A model generated the notes under the pieces. The model was not told where the DNA came from. It saw only the letters and a list, made by a program, of their open reading frames with translations, and ran no database searches. DNA of 8,538 nt, taken from the NCBI GenBank assembly GCA_037128295.1, contig JBAXWR010000306.1:1-8538 (forward strand), given 5' to 3'. Numbering within the stretch: the first letter of the stretch is position 1; the number at the start of each line of letters is the position of its first letter. Source of the stretch: JAAFHB01 sp037128295. Lineage in GTDB: Bacteria > Bacteroidota > Bacteroidia > Bacteroidales > Prolixibacteraceae. A program made the position numbers and the translations under genes. Shown piece by piece: positions 1-6,165 of the stretch.

Positions 1-281
1 TTTTCCTGCACCTTCGAAAAAGGTTTGATGAACTTTACTATTTTGACGAAAAAGGGGAATGTGATTTTGTTGCAGTTAAAAACAGTCAGGTTGTGGAATT
101 AGTGCAGGTTTGTTATGAGCTTACTCCTGACAACCTTAAAAGGGAAAAAAATGGATTGCTTCAGGCCATGCGTTTTTTTAATCATTTGAAAGCAACTATA
201 GTTACTTTTTCCAATTCAGATTCAATTAAAGAAGATCAGTATGAAATAACAGTAGTTCCCGCATACAAATATTTATTGTGA
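1..281 (+). CDS. C-terminal fragment of an AAA ATPase / DUF4143-family protein (5' end outside window)
   Basis: Only the last 92 residues are visible; the frame enters at position 3 and ends at TGA 279-281. The stretch ELYYFDEKGECDFV, then VVELVQVCYEL, then an EKNGLLQAMRFF-type helix and a final VVPAYKYLL closely resembles the C-terminal domain of the large family of ATPases that pair a P-loop AAA domain with DUF4143, a degenerate PD-(D/E)XK nuclease-like fold. The acidic Asp of that fold would be visible residue 21. A Gln (residue 35) lies about where the catalytic Lys is expected, so nuclease activity is doubtful. The P-loop half must lie upstream and cannot be checked here. The cellular role of the family is poorly known. 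The next gene starts 24 nt after the stop with no terminator between, but its function is unrelated, so I infer a chance neighbour rather than an operon partner. The internal ATG at 93 is not the real start because homology-like sequence begins before it. Confidence 0.75.
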   Translation, partial: FLHLRKRFDELYYFDEKGECDFVAVKNSQVVELVQVCYELTPDNLKREKNGLLQAMRFFNHLKATIVTFSNSDSIKEDQYEITVVPAYKYLL

Positions 282-305
282 CATTCGATAAATCATGATA
301 TTGAC

Positions 306-2108
306 ATGAAAAAACAATTACTTGTTATCTTATTCATTGTTAGCTATTTAAATACAATAGCACAAAACAGCTCACTTTTCATTGAAGCTGAAAATTTTTC
401 TACTAAAGGTGGATGGGTTGTTGACCAGCAGTTCATGGACATCATGGGCTCACCTTATCTGATGGCGCATGGCATGGGAATTCCAGTTGCCGATGCCAAA
501 ACTAAGGTGGAATTTCCGGAAACGGGAAAATTTAAAGTATTTGTCAGGACATTTAACTGGACATCACCCTGGTACAAAGGGGAAGGTCCCGGTAAATTTT
601 GTTTGCTGGTGAATGGAAAACCAATGCCTGTTGTTTTTGGTACAACTGGAAATGCATGGATGTGGCAGGATGCCGGAGTATTAACCGTCAAAAACAGAGT
701 TGTCGAATTGGCCCTGAACGATTTCACAGGGTTTAACGGTCGTTGCGATGCGCTCCTGTTTACAAAAGATTTATCTTTTATCCCACCTGTATCAGGTGAA
801 GAGTTGGCCACATTTCGTAAAAAAAGTTTGGGAATTACATCACCCAAAGATGGTGGTGAATACGATCTTGTGGTGACAGGCGGCGGCGCAGCGGGGATTT
901 GTGCTGCAGTTTCAGCCGCGAGGCTTGGACTCAAAGTCGCCTTGATCAATGATCGGCCAGTTTTGGGCGGCAACAACAGTTCAGAAATCAGGGTTGGACT
1001 TTCGGGTGAGATTGACAAAAACCTCTACCCAAACATTGGAAATGTGCTCAAAGAATTTAATCCGAAACGGCCACCAAATGCCGGACCGGCTGAAGCATTC
1101 CTGGACGACAAAAAAGAGCAACTGGTGAGGGCAGAAAAAAACATTTCCCTATTTCTGAATTTCCACGTATTTCAAACAGAATCAGCTGATAATCATATAA
1201 AAGCTGTCATTGCCAAACATATTGAAAATGGGCAGGAAATACGTCTCACCGGAAAGTTGTTTGCCGATTGTACCGGAGATGCCACTGTTGGTTACCTGGC
1301 AGGTGCCGATTACCGGATCGGAAGGGAAAGTGCCTATGAGGCATTTGAATCGCTGGCACCAAAATTTGCCGACCTGAAAACATTGGGAACTTCCAACTTA
1401 TGGTCTTTTGAGACCTCAACTGCACCCTCTGCCTTTCCGATGTTGGATTGGGCGTGCCAGTTCAGTGACAAATACTTTATCGAAGAGGACAAACCAGACT
1501 GGAGATGGGAAGGTGGTTTCAGCAAAAACATATTTACTGAGGCTGAAAATATCAGGGACCAAAATCTAAGGGCAATCTATGGAAACTGGGCTTACCTCAA
1601 GAACAACCGCCCCAAATATGCAAACCGCAAATTAACCTGGGTGGCATTCATTGGCGGACGAAGGGAGTCCCGGCGATTAATGGGGGATCTCATTCTGAAC
1701 CAGAATGAGATACAAAATCACGTAAAGTATGAAGACGCCAGTTTTACCACCACCTGGTCGCTTGATCTCCATTTCCCTGATCCCGAGAACAGCAAATATT
1801 TCCCCGAGGAAGAATTTTTCAGCTATTGCATCCAACCTGAGATTATTCCTTACCATGTTCCTTACCGCTGCCTCTATTCACGAAACATTGATAACCTGTT
1901 TATGGCAGGACGCAACATCAGTGTGACGCATGTTGCTTTTGGGTCGATCAGGGTACAACGGACTACCGCCATGATGGGTGAAGTAGTCGGTATGGCAGCC
2001 TCTGTCTGCAAGAATCACAACACATTGCCGCGCGATGTCTATTTGAAATACCTTGATGAGCTTAAAAAACTAATGAAATCAGGGATTCCAAAACAAGCAA
2101 TTCAATAA
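306..2108 (+). CDS. Exported FAD-dependent oxidoreductase with N-terminal carbohydrate-binding-like domain
   Basis: The 600-residue protein starts with a Sec signal peptide (MKKQLLVILFIVSYLNTIAQ, likely cut after Gln20). Residues about 24-155 begin with FIEAENF and look like a beta-sandwich of the CBM6/golvesin-like type found in polysaccharide-acting proteins. Residues about 186-590 are a flavoprotein of the FAD_oxidored (PF12831) type: dinucleotide-binding glycines GGGAAG at 192-197 followed by LGG at about 219-221, a second motif FADCTGD at 319-325, and a C-terminal FAD-contact motif NLFMAGRN at 530-537 followed by THVAFGS and RTTAMMGEV. Relatives occur in glycan-degradation loci and are often auto-annotated as xanthan lyase; their substrates are mostly unknown. 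I infer oxidation of a sugar or glycoside in the periplasm. The signal peptide has no twin-arginine motif, which is odd for a flavoprotein. The next gene begins 16 nt after the stop, so the two are probably cotranscribed. Family assignment is firm; substrate is unknown. Confidence 0.88.
   Translation: MKKQLLVILFIVSYLNTIAQNSSLFIEAENFSTKGGWVVDQQFMDIMGSPYLMAHGMGIPVADAKTKVEFPETGKFKVFVRTFNWTSPWYKGEGPGKFCLLVNGKPMPVVFGTTGNAWMWQDAGVLTVKNRVVELALNDFTGFNGRCDALLFTKDLSFIPPVSGEELATFRKKSLGITSPKDGGEYDLVVTGGGAAGICAAVSAARLGLKVALINDRPVLGGNNSSEIRVGLSGEIDKNLYPNIGNVLKEFNPKRPPNAGPAEAFLDDKKEQLVRAEKNISLFLNFHVFQTESADNHIKAVIAKHIENGQEIRLTGKLFADCTGDATVGYLAGADYRIGRESAYEAFESLAPKFADLKTLGTSNLWSFETSTAPSAFPMLDWACQFSDKYFIEEDKPDWRWEGGFSKNIFTEAENIRDQNLRAIYGNWAYLKNNRPKYANRKLTWVAFIGGRRESRRLMGDLILNQNEIQNHVKYEDASFTTTWSLDLHFPDPENSKYFPEEEFFSYCIQPEIIPYHVPYRCLYSRNIDNLFMAGRNISVTHVAFGSIRVQRTTAMMGEVVGMAASVCKNHNTLPRDVYLKYLDELKKLMKSGIPKQAIQ
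1687..1711. repeat. Perfect 11-bp inverted repeat inside the oxidoreductase gene
   Basis: ATCTCATTCTG at 1687-1697 and its exact reverse complement CAGAATGAGAT at 1701-1711 are separated by AAC. The arms would form an 11-bp hairpin with a 3-nt loop in mRNA or ssDNA. It lies in coding sequence (protein segment DLILNQNEIQ) and the reading frame is intact, so it does not mark an insertion. No T-run follows it, so it is not an intrinsic terminator. It may be chance. Confidence 0.6.
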
Positions 2109-2124
2109 TTTTAATATTAATAAA

Positions 2125-4593
2125 ATGAATATCAGATTATTATCGTTTATCTCAGTATTATTACTGACAACTTTGGGTGGGTTTGCCCAACCTGGAGCCT
2201 CGACCAAAAATTTTAGTGGTATTTACCCGGCATTGGCCAATTACAACAACGAAGGCGAATGTGGAACCGGAGCAGTTGTTCCATGGGCCAACCGGTTATG
2301 GATCATTTCCTATGGCCCTCATTTGCCATATGGATCCTCGGATAAGCTGTATGAAATCACACCCGAACTTCAGAAAATTACCAGGCCTGAAAGTATAGGT
2401 GGAACTCCTGCCAACAGGATGATCCATAAAGAAAGCAACCAGCTTTTTATTGGTCCGTATGCAATCGATGCCAACCGTAATGTGCGTGTTATACAATACA
2501 AGGATATGCCTGGCCGTCATACAGGAAATGCCCGTCACCTGACCGATCCGGCAGGAAAGATTTATTACGGAACAATGGAAGAGGGTTTTTATGAAGTGAA
2601 TGTGAAAACACTGAAACCAACGATGCTTTTTGAAGATAACAATGTCACAAAAAAGAAAGCCAACGATACCGATGGGAATTTTGATGGCACGTTGCTACCC
2701 GGAGCACATGGGAAAGGGTTTTATTCTGGACAGGGAGTTATGGTTTACAGCAACAATGGTGAACCATCGCCGGAAGCCTTGAAAAAATTCGATATTAAAT
2801 CGGGTGTTCTGGCCGAATGGAATGGAAAAGAATGGAAGGTTATCCGTCGCAACCAGTTTACAGAAGTGACAGGGCCAGGGGGGATTTATGGAAATACAAA
2901 TCCGGCAACCGATCCGATCTGGGCAAATGGATGGGACCATAAATCGTTGTTAATGGGTGTTCGCGACAATGGGAAATGGAGTTTTTACCGGCTTCCAAAA
3001 GCAAGTCATACATATGATGGTGCACATGGCTGGAATACCGAGTGGCCACGGATCCGTGATATCGGAACAGCAGAAAAGCCAGATTATCTAATGACCATGC
3101 ACGGGATGTTCTGGCAATTTCCTAAAACATTTACCTCAGTGAATTCTGCCAATATCCGTCCACGTTCAGCTTATTTGAAAGTCATTGGCGACTTTGCAAG
3201 ATGGAACAATCAACTGGTGTTCGGATGCGACGATGCTGCGAAAAGCGAGTTTCTCAACAAGCGCAAAGCCAAAGGAAATATTGCGGGACCGGGACAATCC
3301 AATTCAAACATATGGTTCACTTCACCCGAAAAACCAGACCAGCTAGGGCCCAACACATCAGAAGGTGCTGTCTGGTTATCGGAAGAGGTAAAGGCAGGTG
3401 AAGTCTCTGAACCTTTTCTTTTCGCAGGTTGGGATTTCCGCTCGGCATGGGTAAAAAATGAGGGAAAACAACCGGTAGTATTCACTTTTGAGGTCGATGA
3501 GAAAGGGAATAACACATGGAAATCAGTGAAATCGTTAAAGCTAAATGCAGATGGTGCATTAAATGTCCCCTTTACTGAAAAAGGCGAATGGATCAGGGTA
3601 AAAGCAGATCAGGCAACAAAGGCAACAGTTCATTTTTCATATACTCAAAAAGATAAACGGACAGTTACTGCTGATCCAATCTTTACCGGATTGACAAAAG
3701 TAGGTGAGTCAAGTGCCAATGCCTGTTTACTTTGGGATCTGGATGACAACCGTCGTAAATTGGGTGTTCTTGCCGGAAATGTTTCGGACAAGGATTTCAA
3801 TGAGACAGGTTATTACGAACTCGATTCTCTGATGAACCTTACGAAAAAGGAGGATGCAGTTACTGCCACTTACATTCGCGAAAAAATGATTATTCCAAAG
3901 GAGGTGATCACAATCGATCAATCGTCAGTACTGATTGTGGATGACGCAGGAAGGCGCTGGAGGTTACCTAAAGGAAACTCCAGGTTTGATGAATTGATCA
4001 ATAAGGGGTTAATGCGGATTTCGCGCGAAGTGGCCACAGAACGGGATTTGTTCGATTGTGAAGGGACATTTTATGAACTGCCCGCCGAGAATGCCGATGG
4101 ATATGCGAAAATCCGTCCTATTGCTTCGCATAATTTCCGCATCTATGATTATGCATCCTATCGTGGAATGTTGATTTTGACAGGTTTAAATTCTGCAACA
4201 TCAAAAGGTAATTCACATGTTGTTACTTCGTCCGATGGAAAAGCTGCAGTATGGGCCGGAGTGATTGACGACTTATGGCAAATGGGTAAGCCGGTAGGCG
4301 AAGGTGGCCCATGGAAGGACACCCAGGTAAAAGCGGGTGCTGCTTCTGATCCATATCTGATCGGCTTCTACGATAAGCGCAGCCTGAAACTTTCGCACGA
4401 TTCAAAAGAACCTGTTATATTCAAAATTGAAGTGGAACCAATCGGACATGGTCCATGGATGACTTATCAAACCATAACTGTAAAATCTGGAGAAATAAAA
4501 GAATATCCATTTACTGATTATTTCCAATCCCGTTGGATCAGGTTCGTGGCTGATAAAGATTGTAAGGCTACCGCCTGGTTGAAATATGAATAA
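2125..4593 (+). CDS. Large exported protein of unknown function with two related modules, probably beta-propeller-like
   Basis: I do not recognise a named family. The 822-residue protein has a Sec signal peptide (MNIRLLSFISVLLLTTLGGF, likely cut after AQ at 21-22), so it acts outside the cytoplasm. The mature part holds two related modules. Module 1 (about 32-508) opens with GIYPALANYNNEGECGTGAV and contains repeated beta-strand/WN.L.F-like units that suggest propeller blades. Module 2 (about 517-822) opens with the similar PIFTGLTKVGESSANACLLW. Both end in a matching block of about 88 residues (422-508 and 735-822) sharing VKAG..S.P.L....D.RS, then P.V.F..EV...G...W, then PFT....WIR..AD...KAT. 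Module 1 also carries histidine-rich stretches (NRMIH 97-101, GRHTGNARH 130-138, GAHGKG 193-198, GWDHK 269-273, SHTYDGAHGWN 294-304, TMHGMFW 324-330) absent from module 2, which could form a metal or active site. ATG at 2125 follows an A/T-rich leader 16 nt after the oxidoreductase, so the two are probably one operon. A partner or enzyme in glycan breakdown is inferred; lyase, hydrolase and pure binding roles are all open. Confidence 0.8.
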   Translation: MNIRLLSFISVLLLTTLGGFAQPGASTKNFSGIYPALANYNNEGECGTGAVVPWANRLWIISYGPHLPYGSSDKLYEITPELQKITRPESIGGTPANRMIHKESNQLFIGPYAIDANRNVRVIQYKDMPGRHTGNARHLTDPAGKIYYGTMEEGFYEVNVKTLKPTMLFEDNNVTKKKANDTDGNFDGTLLPGAHGKGFYSGQGVMVYSNNGEPSPEALKKFDIKSGVLAEWNGKEWKVIRRNQFTEVTGPGGIYGNTNPATDPIWANGWDHKSLLMGVRDNGKWSFYRLPKASHTYDGAHGWNTEWPRIRDIGTAEKPDYLMTMHGMFWQFPKTFTSVNSANIRPRSAYLKVIGDFARWNNQLVFGCDDAAKSEFLNKRKAKGNIAGPGQSNSNIWFTSPEKPDQLGPNTSEGAVWLSEEVKAGEVSEPFLFAGWDFRSAWVKNEGKQPVVFTFEVDEKGNNTWKSVKSLKLNADGALNVPFTEKGEWIRVKADQATKATVHFSYTQKDKRTVTADPIFTGLTKVGESSANACLLWDLDDNRRKLGVLAGNVSDKDFNETGYYELDSLMNLTKKEDAVTATYIREKMIIPKEVITIDQSSVLIVDDAGRRWRLPKGNSRFDELINKGLMRISREVATERDLFDCEGTFYELPAENADGYAKIRPIASHNFRIYDYASYRGMLILTGLNSATSKGNSHVVTSSDGKAAVWAGVIDDLWQMGKPVGEGGPWKDTQVKAGAASDPYLIGFYDKRSLKLSHDSKEPVIFKIEVEPIGHGPWMTYQTITVKSGEIKEYPFTDYFQSRWIRFVADKDCKATAWLKYE

Positions 4594-4622
4594 CCCTGAT
4601 TAGTAAATAATTGAGCTAATAG

Positions 4623-4666
4623 AACACATATTTGTTTGAAATTATCATTCAAATATGTGTTTTTTT
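4623..4666 (+). terminator. Intrinsic terminator after the oxidoreductase/propeller unit
   Basis: AACACATATTTG (4623-4634) pairs perfectly with CAAATATGTGTT (4650-4661), a 12-bp stem with a 15-nt loop, and the right arm runs into a T-tract (4660-4666). It begins about 30 nt after the stop of the 822-residue protein. It separates that operon from the fucosidase gene, which starts 60 nt further on. I could not see a convincing Bacteroidota promoter (TTTG, about 19-20 nt, TAnnTTTG) in those 60 nt, so readthrough or an unrecognised promoter must serve the fucosidase. Confidence 0.8.
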
Positions 4667-4725
4667 ATCAAACAAATTCTTTCAACAGCACACTCAAACT
4701 GATTTCTTTCATAAACAAGCTTAAG

Positions 4726-5958
4726 ATGAAAATATTTTTCTTAATTCTCATAACATTAGTCTTTAGCAATTGCCTAAGATTGTCGGCTCAGGAACAACAA
4801 TCAGAGGCTATCCCCTACTATTTAAAAGAATATGCTGCCATTTACCAGCAATCGCCACGTAATGCAGCCCTCGCCTGGTTTGATAAGGCGCGGATGGGGA
4901 TGTTTATTCATTGGGGTGTATGGGGCAAATACTATGCTGCCTGGGCCATGTACAATCAGAAAATTCCATTGGAACAATACAGAAAAGATGCACGGGAAGT
5001 AGATGCTTCCGGGTTTAATGCAACAGAGATTGTCAAACTTGCAGAAGAGAGTGGTATGCACTACATCACTTTTGTTGCCAAACACCATGATGGGTTCTGC
5101 TTATGGGACAGCAAGTTCACCGATTGGGACAGTATGGATTATCCCATGCACCGTGACTTTGTTGCTGAGTTGGCCAAAGTTTGTCGCGAAAGGAATATGC
5201 CACTTTTTATCTACTATTCGATCGGAATCGACTGGACACATCCCTACTTTTTGCCGGCTGATCTATATAAACAAGGACGACCCGCATATTCTCAAACTCC
5301 AGCCTATTTTAAATATTCAAAACCTGAAGACTTTGAAAAATACAGGGAATTTTGCAAAAATCAGCTTACGGAGCTTTGCACAAAATATGGACCCGTGGCT
5401 GGGTTCTGGTTCGATCCATTGGGAGGAGTTCTGACTAACAGCGAGTTATTCAATATTCAGGAATTCTATGATGTGATTCACAAATACCAACCCCATGCCC
5501 TGATTCATTTCAAGACAGGGGCAACCGGAACCGAAGATATTCTTGTTGGAGAGCGCGAATTGAAGTCCATCAGCATGCACTACCCGGGAAACACACCTCA
5601 GGATCAACGAATCCGTAAATTATCGGATGAAGCCTGGAGCAAGAACTTGCAGAAGAAAGCTGAGATTGCGGTTACAAGTCAGGGTTCCTGGGAATGGAAT
5701 CCCAAAAACAAGTGTCAGGAAGTTGATGGCCTATGGAAAATGCTCGTTGGAGCAGCCAACAACAATGCCAATTTGCTCCTTAACTTCGGACCACAACCAG
5801 ATGGATCGATTTCGAATGATGTTGCTACAAATTTCAGGTCTCTGGGTGAACGCATCAGATCAGAAGGTTATCCTCCACTCAATCTGACGAACTATCTTGA
5901 TTTGCGCCAGAAAGGTGCTGCCCTTGACAAAACAGAAAAGGAGAAAACGGCTCGGTAA
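4726..5958 (+). CDS. Exported GH29-family alpha-L-fucosidase-like enzyme
   Basis: From ATG 4726 the protein has 410 residues and a clean Sec signal peptide (MKIFFLILITLVFSNC, then LRLSAQ, likely cut after Gln22). A longer frame opening at TTG 4636 is rejected because it begins inside the terminator and would put 30 extra residues before the signal peptide. GH29 barrel motifs are clear: GMFIHWG at 58-64, AKHHDGFCLWDS from 118, IYYSIGIDW at 162-170, GFWFDP at 226-231 with Asp230 as the expected nucleophile, GERELKSI from 275, and NLLLNFGPQPDGS from 349. The family hydrolyses alpha-L-fucosides with retention. Odd points: the usual WFDGG-like context is WFDPLGG, the WGY-like segment is SWEWNP (321-326), and the protein stops soon after the barrel, lacking the usual C-terminal beta-sandwich domain. 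The acid/base residue cannot be assigned by eye; Glu276 or Glu278 are candidates. Substrate could be fucose or a related deoxy-sugar. It probably works with the two exported proteins upstream. Confidence 0.88.
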   Translation: MKIFFLILITLVFSNCLRLSAQEQQSEAIPYYLKEYAAIYQQSPRNAALAWFDKARMGMFIHWGVWGKYYAAWAMYNQKIPLEQYRKDAREVDASGFNATEIVKLAEESGMHYITFVAKHHDGFCLWDSKFTDWDSMDYPMHRDFVAELAKVCRERNMPLFIYYSIGIDWTHPYFLPADLYKQGRPAYSQTPAYFKYSKPEDFEKYREFCKNQLTELCTKYGPVAGFWFDPLGGVLTNSELFNIQEFYDVIHKYQPHALIHFKTGATGTEDILVGERELKSISMHYPGNTPQDQRIRKLSDEAWSKNLQKKAEIAVTSQGSWEWNPKNKCQEVDGLWKMLVGAANNNANLLLNFGPQPDGSISNDVATNFRSLGERIRSEGYPPLNLTNYLDLRQKGAALDKTEKEKTAR

Positions 5959-6138
5959 CAGAATCATATGGGTAATTAACTTCTGAAACGTACAGAAAGA
6001 TCTTTCAAAACAAAGGTCAAATTAGGATTATAAAGTGAATTAGCTTTTGGGTTGTGTCAATTGCTTTTCGAGGCGGAGTGCCAACCAATTCCATAAAAAC
6101 AGGCCGAGGAATATGAAGATCAATTGAAAAATATTTCG

Positions 6139-6146
6139 TATATTTA
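6139..6146 (+). promoter_or_regulatory. Possible -7 promoter box for comEC
   Basis: TATATTTA matches seven of eight positions of the Bacteroidota -7 consensus TAnnTTTG. Transcription would start roughly at 6152-6154, about a dozen nt before the comEC ATG. The nearest upstream TTG (6124-6126) is only 12 nt away, shorter than the usual spacing, so this is weak. The rest of the 207-nt gap after the fucosidase (5959-6165) shows no terminator with a T-tract and no RNA gene that I can recognise. Confidence 0.22.
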
Positions 6147-6165
6147 AGGATCAATCCTATGCTGA

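Noticed and set aside
93..281. A separate 62-codon gene starting at ATG 93
   Set aside because: The family-like sequence continues upstream of this ATG to the window edge, so it is an internal methionine of a truncated longer gene.
455..1018. 187-codon open frame on the minus strand inside the oxidoreductase gene
   Set aside because: It is antisense to the signal-peptide-to-FAD-motif region of a well-supported gene and its product has no recognisable domain.
3210..3515. 101-codon minus-strand open frame inside the 822-residue protein gene
   Set aside because: It is antisense to a segment that takes part in the internal protein duplication; no domain is visible.
4636..4725. Extended N-terminus of the fucosidase beginning at TTG 4636
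   Set aside because: It starts within the intrinsic terminator and would place 30 residues ahead of a clear signal peptide that begins at ATG 4726.
5003..5434. 143-codon + strand open frame overlapping the fucosidase in another frame
   Set aside because: It lies wholly within conserved GH29 coding sequence and its translation shows no family features.
5959..6039. Terminator after the fucosidase (TTCTG/CAGAA near 5981-5997)
   Set aside because: The stem is only 5 bp, AT-rich and lacks a T-tract.
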